From assembly GCA_963565915.1 (NCBI GenBank), contig OY751494.1, forward strand, positions 3,162,001 through 3,226,000: a stretch of DNA of 64,000 nt, read 5' to 3'. This stretch comes from Entoloma clypeatum. Its lineage: Eukaryota > Basidiomycota > Agaricomycetes > Agaricales > Entolomataceae. The notes beneath the pieces were generated by a model, which was not told the DNA's origin, ran no database searches, and worked only from the letters and a program-made list of their open reading frames with translations. The translations under genes were made by a program, and so were the position numbers. How positions within the stretch are numbered: position 1 is the first letter of the stretch; every line of letters begins with the position of its first letter. Positions 42,973 to 57,988 of the stretch are shown piece by piece.

Positions 42973-43350
42973 TTTTCAAAGGACAAAGGCTGAGGGAGCA
43001 GGGTAGCGATCAGGAGAGGCGTCGATGGAGAAGACGGTGAGGGGGGGACTTACGAGGGAATCGAATGAGGAAGAGAAGACTGCGATGGCAGAACAAAGAA
43101 GAACAGAGGCGACCCGTCTCAAAATTAAGGCCAGCTCGTGTTTTCCCACGCGTCCACACCTGGTCTGTGCGTACAACGTGCTCAACGCCCAACCCTATGC
43201 CCATTTACGCGTACATGACAATGATTGCAGGGCAGCAGGACGCCGTCGATGAGGAAGGTCTATCTTGACACTAAGTATACTAAAATGGCCCTTGTAGTCA
43301 AGTTAATGTGATAATAACATATACTATGGTCACGCGTTCACGTTCCACCT

Positions 43351-46300
43351 ATGATCACATTCACTCCCCTCTCCGGCGCTGCTCGGTCGTCCCATACAAA
43401 CCCTCTCTCCTACCTCATTCAAGTCGACGATGTACGCATTCTCTTAGACTGTGGATCCCCGGACTGGGCACCAGAACCTTCCCATGAAATAATTCCCGAC
43501 GGCGCAGAATATCCCTCATACCACTGGGAAACCTACTGCAATGCCCTCCGCGAGTCCGTCAATCCCCTTCTTTCTCAAGAATCTTCCTGAACTGTGGCGC
43601 GTCTCAGATGTGCACCAACGATTGATCTTGTCCTCATCTCTCATGGTGACTTGGCTCACTCTGGTCTATATCCGTACGCGTATTCCAGGTGGGGTTTGAA
43701 GGCGCCTACCTATACAACGTTGCCTGTCCAAGCCATGGGAAGGATTGCAGTCATGGAAGACGTCGAAGGAATCAGGGAGGAGGAAGATGTTGGCGACCTT
43801 GTGGAGAGCAAACACCCCGAGGAACCTGCGTCGATGGATCTCGGGCAGACAACAAGTCCATCACCCAAAAAAGATTCACCAAAGGGAAAATATGTTGCAA
43901 CACTTGCTGAGGTTCAAGAGGCCTTTGACTCTATCAACACCCTCCGATACTCTCAGCCCACCCATCTGCAAGGTATGTGACAGTCGTTTTTATAATTGCC
44001 TCAGGAATTGACCCACATCCGCAAAACCGAAAAAAGGCAAGTGTCAAGGCTTGACCATCATCCCATTCAATGCAGGACACAGTCTTGGTGGTACGATATG
44101 GAAAATTAGGTCTCCCTCATCAGGAACAATCTTGTACGCTGTCAATGTCAATCACATGCGCGAACGCCATCTGGATGGGACAGTGCTCCTGCGGCAGGCA
44201 GCTGGTGGTGTCTTCGAACCACTAGCGCGGCCAGATCTTCTCATAACAGATGCAGAACGAGCAGATGTTATAACAAGCCGTCGCAAGGACCGTGACGCTG
44301 CCCTAATCGGTAAGTTGGCCTTGTTAGACCCTCGAATTCGTACTCATCGTCTTTTAGATACCATTTCAGCCACTCTCACTTCACGCTCATCCCTTCTCTT
44401 GCCATGCGATTCTAGCACGAGGGTTATGGAACTTCTTGTGCTACTTGATCAGCACTGGAATTACTCGAGACTTCGGTATCCGATATGCTTCTTATCGCGA
44501 AATGGAAGGGAAATGCTCACTTTCATGCGGAGCATGATGGAATGGCTAGGCGGTACCGTCAGCAAGGAAGACGTTGGCGAGGATGGCACAAATACTCGCC
44601 AATCCCATAATAAACGGAAGAGAGACGATGATGCAGATGAAGACGCATTGGGTGCACTTGCCTTGCGATTCAAGTGAGATGCTTCTTGCTTACTCAGGTA
44701 CATCCATTTACCTTCATTTTTTTTCTAGATTCCTGGAGTTTTTCCCAAACCCTCAAGCGTTACTGCAAACTTATTCTTCAAAGGACCCCAAGCTAATTCT
44801 CGCTGTTCCAGCATCTCTTTCTCATGGGCCGTCAAGAAATCTGTTCTCGGACTTCGCAGCCGTTCCGGACAATGTGGTTCTTTTAACAGGCAGAAGCGAG
44901 GAAGGAACTCTGGGCCATGAATTGTTCGAGAGATGGAATGACTCACAACGACCAGATGATAAATGGGATAAAGGCAGAATCGGAAGCAACATCATGCTGG
45001 ACGGAGCGCTCAAGCTCAGAGTAAGACTTCGTGCGAGTGAGACACGAACCAAATAGCTGATTGGCTTTTGGCTTGTCCTAGATGAAACATAAAATTCCTC
45101 TTCAAGGTGCAGAGCTTGAAGTCTTCCATGCAAAGGAACGTGCTTCCAGAGAAAAAGAGGCTGCACACCAAGCGGCACTTGCTCGCAACCAACGTATGCT
45201 CGAAGCAGATGAAGACGACAGCGATTCCGAGTCAGATTCTGATACCGAGGACGAGGATGAAGTGAGGCAAGCACTACAGGAGGATGTGGAGAATGAAAAC
45301 GGCCCTTCGGGAGATTACGGTGAACCTTTCAGGCGGAAGAAAACAGACAAAGCAGCCGAAGCCATGGATTGGGGCCTAGATGGCGACGAAGGCCTTACCA
45401 AACAGCTGCTTTCATTCGATATCTATATTAAAGGCAACGTATCCAAAGGAGCCACGTCTTTCTTCAAAAGCGCAGGTGGCCAAACACAACGGTACAGGAT
45501 GTTCCCTTATGTAGAGAAGAAGAGGCGTGTGGATGAGTATGGCGAAACCATCGACGTCGGGATGTGGTTGAGGAAAGGGAAGGTACTCGAAGAAGAAGCA
45601 GAAACTGAAAGTGCTAATAGACAAACGGCACTAGCAGAGGAAGACTCTACGGTACGTGCACCCCTAATTTATATCCCTGGGACTGTCCTGAGGCCCGTTT
45701 GACACCAGAAGGCTATCAGGGAACCTCCTTCGAAATTCGTTTCATCTGAAGTCGCCATTCAGCTAGCATGTAGGTTGCTGTTCGTTGATCTTGAGGGTCT
45801 GAACGATGGCCGTGCTGTGAAGACGATCGTCCCCCAAATCAATCCGCGGAAGATGGTGAGACGGACCTTATCATGTGCATAGAACCAGCCTAAGTTGCCA
45901 AACGCAGATCATTGTACATGCCCCGACTAATGCAACAGACACGCTGATTGAGAGTTGTGCCAACATTCGTGCCATGACCAAGGATATCTTCGCTCCTGCA
46001 GTCGGCGAAAGTGTCCAGATCGGACAGCAGACAAACAGCTTCTCGATATCCATTAGTGACGAACTTCTAGCGTCCCTGAAAATGTCAAGGGTATGTATGT
46101 ATATGATATATGTCATCTTGTGCCTACTTAATTTCCGTTGCACAGTTCGAGGACAACGAGGTAGGTTATGTGACAGGTCGGGTGGTCTCTCACGCCAACT
46201 CGACGATACCTGTACTTGAGCCCATCTCGACGTCTTTCACCGTTGCAGACACGCACGCTGGGGGTGAGCAACCGCGCACGTTAGGGTGTCGACTACCCTC

Positions 46301-46565
46301 GAAACTCCCGAATTCGACGATGATTGGAGAACTCAAGCTGACAGCATTGAAGGCTCGATTAGCGAACATTGGGTTACAGGCGGACCTGATCGGGGAAGGT
46401 GTGCTGATCTGCGGCAGACGCGATTCGTCATCGGAGGCACTTGAGGACGCAGTTGCTGTGAGAAAGACGGCGAAGGGAAAGGTGGAGCTGGAGGGGAACG
46501 TGTCGGAGGTATATTACAGTGTGCGGCGAGAGATCTACAGCCTACATGCGTTGGTGACAGCCTAG
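43351..46565 (+). CDS. cft2: Cleavage and polyadenylation specificity factor subunit 2 (CPSF2/CFT2)
   Basis: Starts MITFTPLSGAARSSHTNPLS with the metallo-beta-lactamase fold (YLIQVDDVRILLDCG, DLVLISHGDLAHSGLYPYAY). The metal-binding HxHxDH is degenerate (SHGDLAHSG), as in the inactive CPSF-100 subunit. A beta-CASP region follows (PFNAGHSLGGTIWKI, RSSLLLPCDSSTRVMELL), then acidic spacers (DEDDSDSESDSDTEDEDE), QLACRLLFVDLEGLNDGR, INPRKMIIVHAP and the C-terminal RREIYSLHALVTA. It partners CPSF-73 in cutting pre-mRNA 3' ends. Several introns of about 50 nt are needed; exon 1 ends NALRE with donor GTCCGT, which removes the TGA at 43588-43590. Confidence 0.93.
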
Positions 46566-46694
46566 GGGGGCGTGTATTGCTTCATTTGGGTAGATGACCA
46601 AACAAGGCAATATATTTGGTTCATTGCCCTCTGACCACCTCGCTCTCCCCTCGTGAACAGTCGTCTTCGAACTTTCTTGAACCCACCATACAGA

Positions 46695-48573
<1,879 letters not shown>

Positions 48574-48832
48574 ACTTGGGTCTGTCTTCGTGACTCTCCT
48601 AAGTCCTAAGGAGGCATCAAAATACCCTTGATTACAACTCTTGCACCTTCCATAGTTCGTTTACTTGAATTCGCATCCCACATACGTCGCTATTAGGCTG
48701 GTTATGAATCCTCGTTTTCTACAGTTTTATCATAACTTCTTCTACTTCGTCTAATGCGCAGGTATCTCGCTTTCTTCCCGTCTAACCTTCTATATACTAA
48801 ATCCAAACAATCCAAACTTGCTTTGTCGCCTT

Positions 48833-49932
48833 CTAATCCACATCGATAGTGATCTCGAGTCTGTTTTCTTGTCGGGTCACAGTCACTCTTCGGGACAACT
48901 GCGACTCAGAAGGGAATCGGCATTCCGAACGTCTTTGGCACTTACCTCGACAAGTCTCTGACGAGAAAATCTGGTTGGCAGGCTTCCATTGCTTCGTGAC
49001 TGTGTGTGGTAAGCAAACCAATTGTCTTACAGCCAGCTGCTTGACCACTGCGAAGCCCTGACGGAGCATCTTCAATGACGACGCCTGAGTCGGGTGTTGT
49101 CAATCACCGTCTCTTCTCAAGCCCGAACTCGGATTAGCTAGACGTACAGTTTACCGGGCTGAGACCACACAATTTTGCCCCGAGCAAATATGGGTCAGGG
49201 CTATCTAGACGCGTTAGGTGGATCCCAATCGCCAGGGCTGCTGCACTTACAAAGGCTTGCCCTGAGTCACGTCCTCGGCTGCAACAAAGACGTCGGGAAT
49301 GGGTATTCCAGCTATCCGAAGAGCAGATGAAGCGTAATCACGCGTTGCCGATGTGCATATCGCCCATAACGGGTTCGGTAAATGACGCTCGTGGGCAAGC
49401 TGGGGCGATACCTGTTAGTAAGTAGTTAATCGGCAGGGCAATCAGGTCCCTCGCACCTGTTGGATAATTGCATGAACCCCAGGAAGCTGAACGATTCCCT
49501 GCCTCCCATTTTCAGTCGAGGTAGTCACGATAGCCTGCTCGAACCGTTTCGCCTCCTTCTAGAAGTGAACTCGTCAGGTCATGTTGGTAGCCAGATTTGC
49601 CAAGCGCAAACTTTGAGTTCGTCGGGATCCTCGAGCCCACAGTGCTTCTTCAAATTATCGACTGTCCGCACGCCGTGTGATGCTGATAACGGGGGTCATC
49701 TTCAGATGGAAGTTGATGTAGCGATTGCAACACATACAGCTTAGTATGTCTTGAACGTCGATATTCATATATTTTTCCCTGAACAGTTCCCATGCTCCAA
49801 TGACACCTGCGACGGAGTCGACCAATGTACCATCCATGTCGAAAAGGCTAGAACTGGCATCAGGCAATTAAGAAGGGCGCCGAGACTGAACACGGCCTAC
49901 ATGGCATCTGCGTGGAACGTGGTCAGAGGCAT
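48833..49932 (-). CDS. HAD-family sugar/glycerol phosphate phosphatase (GPP1/DOG1-like)
   Basis: A tiny first exon MPLTTFHADA joins through a 51-nt intron (GTAGGC...TTCTAG) to ILFDMDGTLVDS, the HAD motif I with nucleophile Asp, followed by VAGVIGAWELFREKY. Downstream exons give HGVRTVDNLKKHCGLED, ATRDYASSALRIAGIPIPDV with motif II (CTSATRDY), AAEDVTQGKPDP-type motif III, and VVIEDAPSGLRSGQAAGC (motif IV). The end is RLEITIDVD. The set matches glycerol-3-phosphatase and 2-deoxyglucose-6-phosphatase relatives; the substrate cannot be read from sequence. It is divergent from sec15, with 94 bp between start codons. Confidence 0.82.
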
Positions 49933-50026
49933 AACTCAAGGGGGGACGATGATCGATATCACAACATGACGAGCGGGCCGAACATCCGGCGTACACAGCG
50001 CTGTCGTCTCTCCTTCAACGGAGACT

Positions 50027-52936
50027 ATGCCTCCACGTCGTCGTCAACAGTTTACACAAGAAAGTGTCGACCAACAACTCCAACAGATCCATCTTCTTGA
50101 CCCTTCATCTTCTTCAGAGAATCTAGAGCAACTCGGCCCAATTATCAAACAGATCCATACCAACCGTCAGCAAGAAGCATTTTTGCGCACAGTACAGGGC
50201 CTTATCGAAGCAAAGGATGCGGAGATCGAGAAGATATGCGGAGACAACTACCAAGACTTCATATCTTCCGTGTCAACCATGTTCACGGTCAAGTCCTACA
50301 CCGACCGAATGAAGGAAAACATTGCTTCTCTGGATACAAGCGTCTCGCAACTTGGAAGGGGCCTTGTCGAGAAGAAGCGCTCTCTCCTAAAGCATAAGAA
50401 GACCGCCCTCAACCTGGATGAGGCCATTGATACGTTGCAGGCCTGTCTCCGATTACTCGATGTCGTGGACCGCGTCGCCGAGATGGTGAAAGGGGGGAAA
50501 TACTGGAGCGCGCTGAGGGTCCGTCGTCTAAATCGTGCATCTGTACACCCTCTCCGTATAACAATACATCACTCTTTTGCAGTCTCTCGAAGATATTCAG
50601 AGCATTCCTGGGACATCATTATCACAAACTCCGTTCTTTCAACATCTCCTTTCCTCTCTGCCCTCCTTGCGGGCACAAATTAAAGATGCCGTCACCGCCT
50701 CTATGAAACAATGGCTCCTGGAGATCCGGAATGTCAGCGCGGAGGTTGGAAGGCTGGCGACAGAGACCATGGAGGCGCGGACCCGGCGATGGAAAGCTCG
50801 CCGCGAAAAAGATCCGCTTCTCCGCTTGAGTCGCGTTGGGAGTGCCGTCGAAACGATCACGTATGAGAAAACGGAATGTAGGTTACGAACGGCAGTCGTC
50901 TTTGACAAGTTCCTAACATCCCACTTCCCAGTCAATGTATTAGAGAACGATACCATACGCGTCGACTTCAAACCGTTGTTCGAATGCATCCATATTTATA
51001 CCACCCTCAGCTCGCTGGATGAGTTGCAGAAATCTTACCAAGCTGATCGAAAAGTGAACCTTACTTCTATCCTTGAAACAAGCACTAATAGTTCGCTAAA
51101 GGCCCAATCCGCTCTAATTCTGCCCAACCCATTACCTCTAGTATCGTTACCTTCATTATTGCAGGAAATCTCAGGATTTTTCATAGTCGAGACTCACGTC
51201 TTGGAAACGACAGGCAACTTTCGGTCCCAGCGCGACGTTGAAGAGCTGTGGGATTCGCTTGCCTTGGGTCTTTCTATGGCCTTGACCAACGCGCTTCGCA
51301 CGGAGACGGATCCCGGCGAGTTTCTCGGAGTTAAAGAATGTTTACTTGCTTTCATGATGACCTTGGAGGTATTACGGGGCACATTGCTTGCTGCCCGATC
51401 AGACTTCAACTGATAGCGCCCTGCAGACATCTTCTTATTCCACAGAAGCTCTTCAATTTTTCTTGATACGTCTATTCGATAAATATTCTCAACTCCTCGA
51501 AGCACAGTTTGGTCGACGTTTTAGATCGGTGAACTCTACCAAGGTGTTGTCGGTGAAGAAGGCTTATGATTTGCACCATAGATTGTCGACCAAGACGATC
51601 ACCTCGGGATGCAAATCACTGCCTTGAGCGAGTTGGATACAGTTCTTGACGTCGTCTTCGTCAGTGATTCTGACAAGATCACTCTCAAACAGTATGTTTG
51701 TGTCATCTTTTTTGATTTCACAGGTTTACAAGTGACAGGACTACACCACCTTATACGCTTCCGTGGTCACAATCATTCTTTCTATGTTGTCAAGACGTAA
51801 TATATCCAAAATCCTCCTTTTTGCTACAGCTGATAACGACCTATAGATACGAGGTTTCATACAACAATTCTATTCCTTTATCGAAGGGGTATCTCAGCAC
51901 CGCCGTAATCTGGATGAACTCTTGAGCAAGGTAATTCAAGAAAGTTATTTCCCCCCTCTCTGACCTAAACCCCCTGGAAGTCATTGGATCGATTCTTGGT
52001 TGATCACATCAGCCAGCCTGTCAGCAAGAGGCTAGCAAGCACACCAACTCTATCGCAAATTGCACAAATTGTAACAAACCTCGAACATTTTCACTCCGCA
52101 TGCACGGAACTAGAAAGGTCCTTCCCTGATCTTCGGTATGTTGTCCGCGGACTCTCTTTCTTGTCCATTTCTTGATTAATTTCTCCAGTCCTGGACAACG
52201 CGGCGGATCCATTCATCTCCATGCTCGGACTTCATTCGAAGCCACGCTGGCGCATTCCCTTGCACGAATCACTGGTCTCATAACCTCTAAACTTGACCAG
52301 TTCTTCGAGTTGTCAGAATATGAATGGACACCACAGACACGAGAGAATGCCCCTAGCATGTATCTTTACGAGCTAGTCAACTGGCTGACGACAGTTGTGG
52401 ATTCTCTCGTGATAAAGGAGGTGTACAAAGATGGAGCATACAAAGGAGCTTTGGAATATATCGCCGATTGTTTAATTGTAAGTGGGGCAAACCCCTGATC
52501 AGCTACATCATTGACAGAATTGATAGGGATTTTTAACGGGGAGAGATATTTCCATGATAAATGAAAATGCGATATCAAACATCCTGATTGACGTCGACTT
52601 CCTGGAAGATGAACTCAAGCGAATCGGGCGATCCCACCTCTCATCAGTGTTCGTTGAACTGCGCCTGGTGGGTGGTTCCTTTTTCTTGTCTTTTTTTTTG
52701 CTCATCCAAGATAGACCACTGCCATTCCGCTGACTCATACAGTGAACGAGTACCTCGTCCCTGCAATGCGACACACGTCGTATAGTGCTGTCAAGCACAA
52801 GCGCCTCCAGGCTCTTCTTGAAAAACTTGCAAGGTATGGAGCAACCCAACGTGATTCAGCCGCGAGAGAATTAGCAGAAAAGCGGCGAAAGCAAGCAGAC
52901 ACTGTGGGAAGGCTGTTTCCAGGTGAAGGACGTTAA
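50027..52936 (+). CDS. sec15: Exocyst complex subunit Sec15
   Basis: Starts MPPRRRQQFTQESVDQQLQQ. The first exons carry the N-terminal coiled-coil (GLIEAKDAEIEKICGDNYQD, LVEKKRSLLKHKKTALNLDE) and KGGKYWSALRSLEDIQSIP, typical of Sec15. Later exons hold the helical rods (CLLAFMMTLEVLRGTLL, LASTPTLSQIAQIVTNLEHF, YLYELVNWLTTVVDSLVI) and end GRLFPGEGR. Sec15 binds the Rab GTPase Sec4/Rab11 on secretory vesicles and tethers them at growth sites such as hyphal tips. About eight short introns must be removed. The total is close to 800 residues, the usual length. Confidence 0.9.
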
Positions 52937-53153
52937 ACGATTTTGTCCCAGAGGTTGATGCCAAACAAGTGGTATGATTTGATCATTGGTCTAGAGCATT
53001 TGAAAAAAAAAAAGATCCAAGCTCTTGTAGAGAAAACATGGGTCTGAGAAGGAAAAGGACGAGATATATGATGGGATGATTGAGAGCGAAGCGAATAGCG
53101 TGCATCACGAGGGACCTCGTGCGACAACGCCAATAAGCATAAAAGAACGATTG

Positions 53154-53968
<815 letters not shown>

Positions 53969-54377
53969 TTGTTGAAGGACGAGGGTGGTGAAGGTGAGGG
54001 TGTGAAGTGAGAACGGTGGTGACTTTGGTCTTGCGTGACACGATTTGGAATTCCGCTCCGTGGCTCACAAAACAGACTCTTTTTAACCAAAGGACACGTA
54101 TGTAGTATCTATCACCAAGGCTGTGTGGTTTTCTGACTCCAACGGCCACGTTACCGTACTTACAGTGCTTTGTGTGGCGCAAACGACACGTAGCCGCAGA
54201 AGATCCCAATCAGACTTGCGTATAAGTGATCAGAGTAAGAATGAGAATTACTACAAAGTTATTTGTATGTATAATACACGTTATTATAAAGGATACGAAT
54301 CAGGAGGTAATGGCTAAGGGTTACAGAGTTTGAATAGCAATGTATACATGGATTCAAGCGAACCTAGAATACTCATC

Positions 54378-55063
54378 CTAAGCCGGAAGCTTTAAGCTTG
54401 CGTTCCAGTTGGGTGCGCCAATTGGCGTAAATTCCGTTGGACGGAGATGGTGCATACCGACAGAGCTCAAAGAGGACAAGTTGCTCCAAAAAGCCTGGGT
54501 TAGGCCAAATTTGATCCCGAACTGAAAGTTATCAACGATCTTTTGCTGTGCATTGAAAGTGGAAAAGAGATACCTACCTGCCCTGATCATATCTAATGCT
54601 TGTGTTGCGTTGATGCGCTCTTTCCACATCACTGATCGATGATGATTTAAAATAGGTTAGCATGTTGGGAGATGAGAACGTACGGTAAGCAGCGACCACG
54701 GCAGCGCTGCGAGAGATTCCCTGTACACAATGTACGAGAACATTCCCTCCGTCGTTTAGTGCTTTGTCAATAAATCGACAGGCAGAAGGGAGGTACTTTA
54801 GAAGGTCTTCATAGTCGACGTCCTCGACGGCGACACGCATATGGAAGACACCTGATTCCGGTAGCTCCGCTGGGATGGGATCAGGGCATACAGAGAGTAT
54901 GTGAGTGATGCGCCGCTCAGTCAAGGCCCGGGAAGACCGCGCCGCCATGATACTGGGGGCTTATGAGTTGGAATAATACCGGGTTAGAGAAAGATGGCAC
55001 AGGCACTTACTTTCCCAAAAAAAGCCTATTTTCGATGATCGTATCCACATTCCTCCAGCCCAT
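54378..55063 (-). CDS. Dual-specificity protein phosphatase
   Basis: Exon 1 begins MGWRNVDTIIENRLFLG and joins through an AA|GTAAGT donor to NIMAARSSRALTERRITHIL, the usual DSP start. The catalytic loop VHCVQGISRSAAVVAAY has the C-x5-R signature, and the general-acid Asp is likely within AVEDVDYEDLLKYL. The C-terminal exons (INATQALDMIRAGR, FNAQQKIVDNFQF) complete the DSP fold, ending ASLKLPA. It removes phosphate from Tyr and Ser/Thr; targets are unknown. Exon junctions after VVAAY and AGR are inferred. Confidence 0.85.
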
Positions 55064-55961
55064 ATCGTATGTTTTCCGCGACGAATGACTCGACCCAATT
55101 CCCCAGGACTGTTTGAACCATGACCTGACTCCCTTGTACTTGTACTACATGCCTGACCGGGACGGGAACAAGTGAGGCCCGTCCAATTTCGGTCGCCTCC
55201 CGCCCCCGTCCCGCCATGGTGCTCGATGTTGTCGAGGAGCATTAAACAAAATTTCTAAACCAGTGTTGGACGGTTGGTATTTTAGGAAGTGGCGATGAAC
55301 ACGTGGACTTGAAAGGAATGTTCATGGAAAAACACCGCGCGCCGTTCTTACCACGTTTACCACTTTTCGTCTGGTGGACTGACCGGGAGTCATCCAAACG
55401 CTATGGCGGTGCCATGATGTCAATTCTCAACATGCAGCCATCACTCGGATCACAGTGACCCTGTATGACTTGATCATCTTCCCTCCTTTCCATGTCCTGT
55501 CCCGGGATTGGGTGCTGTATTACCCGGAATGACAGCAATTTTGAGTTATTATTGCAATTGCTTCCGAGTCTTGAACGATCTTCAAGTACTGTACCAAGCC
55601 AGACGGGTATGTGATTTAACGGAATAATACTGTTCACTATGATGCCTACTCGATGGATGTTGACCACCCTGCTGTCAATTGTCTGGTACATATGTATCTT
55701 ACTTTCAAAACACGTTCCGCTTCCTGCCCGCTGCCCTCCCGACTCAAACACCATTGCAACGACTCATTTGATGTGCATGGAGACCATGAGGCGCTTTACA
55801 TAACCATCAGGGCAAGGATCAGCGTTTGTTACGAGTATAAAATAGCAGAGTGACACAGATATGCTCACTTGCCAGTTTATACCTCAACATGAAGATCGAA
55901 TGGGCATCCTCAGTAAGCTCAACCGTCTCGTTGTCCTCCGCGATGGTTCGATCTGATCACA
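55064..55961. other. Intergenic region
   Basis: About 900 bp between the phosphatase and the next small gene. No open frame here has family similarity or good splice signals. A TATA-like ATAAAATAG near 55837 may serve the downstream gene. Confidence 0.5.
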
Positions 55962-56457
55962 ATGCAGTTTCGCCCTGACGGGTCTCGACGAAAACCACCA
56001 CCATCCACTATGCATGGCTGGCTGGCGAAGATGCGAGGGACTTTGCTCGGGGATGAAGATTTAAGGAGTAGGGTACGTTCCTTTGAAGTTGGTCAGTAAA
56101 ATTCTCATTGAGGCAGTTGCTTTCCAGGGTATGCGAGAGATGCGCGATGCTCGAGCGTGGCGCAAGCTGAAACGGGACAGAGAGAAAAGAACTCAGGGTA
56201 GCCGAAGTATCTTGGCTCTCTTCCGCGTCGGTCCTGGAAATAAAACAGCAACGGCGCGCAGTAAGAGCCGTGGAGGGAATGGCACTCGTCGAGCAAAGAC
56301 CCTTTCGCGTTCACGTCCCTCAAGATCTTCGACACAGACTTCCACAAAGTCTTCACAGAGACCCAAGGCGTCCACAAGGGTGAGCAGTACCAGGCATTCT
56401 GGTCAGACCATCCGATCTCCACCACCTACTAACACAAGACGATTGAGTCGTCGGTGA
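55962..56457 (+). CDS. Small basic protein of unknown function
   Basis: Exon 1 (MQFRPDGSRRKPPPSTMHGW, LAKMRGTLLGDEDLRSR) joins in phase 0 through an intron at about 56074-56129 (GTACGT...TTCCAG) to GMREMRDARAWRKLKRDREK and a Ser/Arg/Thr-rich tail ending NTRRLSRR. The GTLLGDEDLRSRG segment recalls the short repeat of CsbD-like stress proteins, but the match is weak. The strongly basic tail suggests nucleic-acid binding or a nuclear site. I do not recognise an orthologue. Confidence 0.55.
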
Positions 56458-56926
56458 TGACGTGGTATATTTATTCTATGTATTGAACCTGACATCAGTT
56501 ATACATTATAACTTACTTTGTGATGCCATGTAGAAAGCTGTAGGATACTTGCAGAATTTGTACCACAAAAACATAGTAATAGCCAATTCGGGGTGGGTTG
56601 CTCGAACTGCGAGAGTGTTTGAGAGCCTAGCGGACCGCTAAACATCCGACCGTGATTCGAGACCAGAAATCCATCAAGGCTTTGTTTGATTCGGTGAAGG
56701 CATGGAAACTCTACCGCAAGCCGTCACCGCCAGAGTCGGTCACCTACGGTCCTAGCTTGAACGTCGAGTGGATCGGTCCACTCTCAATTAGTATTCTTGT
56801 TTGACTGCAGACCAGGTCAATGATCTACTTACTTATGAAAGCCCCCACCATACACACACTTACTTCCAATCAAATTTACTGCAATGGAATCAAGATAAAT
56901 GAGATAGATGTATGTATGAGAGAAAC
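56458..56926. other. Intergenic region between convergent genes
   Basis: Holds the 3' flanks of the basic protein gene and of the next minus-strand gene. I see no further gene or repeat. Confidence 0.5.
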
Positions 56927-57882
56927 TTAAGTAGCAGCTGCTGAAGCCGCGCCGGCCTCATAGGTTTTCTTCCTCTTACGCCGCCTCCGCTTCTTTTTTT
57001 TCGTTGGGCTGGTACCAGGAGACTCCGCCTCGACATCATCAGCCGAGTCGTCAGCGTCCGGTGGTGATACAAGGTTTAACAAAGGCCATTTTAGTAGTGC
57101 AGCAGTCTGAACAAGTCTCCGAGCACTGGCTGGATCCGTCGAGGTGAACATCTGTGAGGTGGGCGCAGGATTCGGGTTCCCAGCGTCTGTCGCCAGTAAT
57201 GCTGCTTCAGAGCGAGTCTGTTGCAGCACAAAGGAAATGAGCGATTGCTTACCATTCGGTTGTTCAGGAGTTGTACGACGTGGTCCCTCGGTAAAGGATT
57301 TGACAGTGGTGAAGTCTGTTGTCATTCGCAAAACTTCCGCGTGTTCTGACTCCTCGTGTGCCCTAGAAGTGTCTCGAATTGTCGGTACTTCGTTGTCCAA
57401 GAGCATCCGCTCATTTTTCTGGTTTTTGATTTTGCCTTTCCCTCCGAATGGGTCAGGTCTGGCTTTCTTTTTAATCACTCTTGTTCTGCTTTCCTCGTCA
57501 TCATCATCGATGTTTTGTTCAGTTGCCCTCGCATCCTCCTCATCCCTAAAGCGTTTGCTATTTCTTTTAGACAGCTGACCTTTCAACCGCGCAGTTTCGC
57601 GTGATAAGCTGGCAGTCTCTGGTATGGCTGCACCAACACCAAGTCTGCGCGTAAACGTTGTGTGAGGGAAGGACATAATGTCAACATCCTTGAAACGCAC
57701 CTGGGTGGACGACGCATATACTCTTTCAGCTCAGCCTCTGTGTCCCTTTTCCTGCTGGAGAGTTTGCCATGCGGTTTGACCCAAGAAGATATCATGCCTT
57801 GCGCAAATGACATGGATAGGTCGATTTGGGCTTGAAGGTCTTCCAGGTCTAGAGACTCTTCATCGACCATATGGCTGTCCAT
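56927..57882 (-). CDS. Lys-rich probable nuclear protein (DUF3245-like)
   Basis: Exon 1: MDSHMVDEESLDLEDLQAQI, then MSFAQGMISSWVKPHGKL and ELKEYMRRPP. After one short intron exon 2 starts near RLGVGAAIPETASLSRETAR and continues with a basic/acidic mix (KRFRDEEDARATEQNIDDDD, RVIKKKARPDPFGGKGK), ending in a run of Lys/Arg (KKKKRRRRKRKK) and AASAAAT. Two nuclear-localisation-like clusters are visible. The N-terminal ISSWVKP block resembles a fungal family of unknown function, DUF3245; I hold that loosely. It is divergent from the Gemin2-like gene. Confidence 0.6.
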
Positions 57883-57988
57883 GGGGGACACTATCACCGC
57901 CAGCTAGTGGTTGTTATATCATGTCAGTGTTCACGATCGAAATGCAAAACAAACTGCAAACAATTACGTCTTTCTGTCACATCTCATC

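Noticed and set aside
49655..49867. HAD phosphatase starting at a TTG codon near 49867
   Set aside because: A short upstream exon with an ATG (49932) and a good intron gives the family-typical residues before LFDMDGT.
55401..55853. ORFs in the 55 kb intergenic region
   Set aside because: Short, without motifs, introns or a plausible start context.
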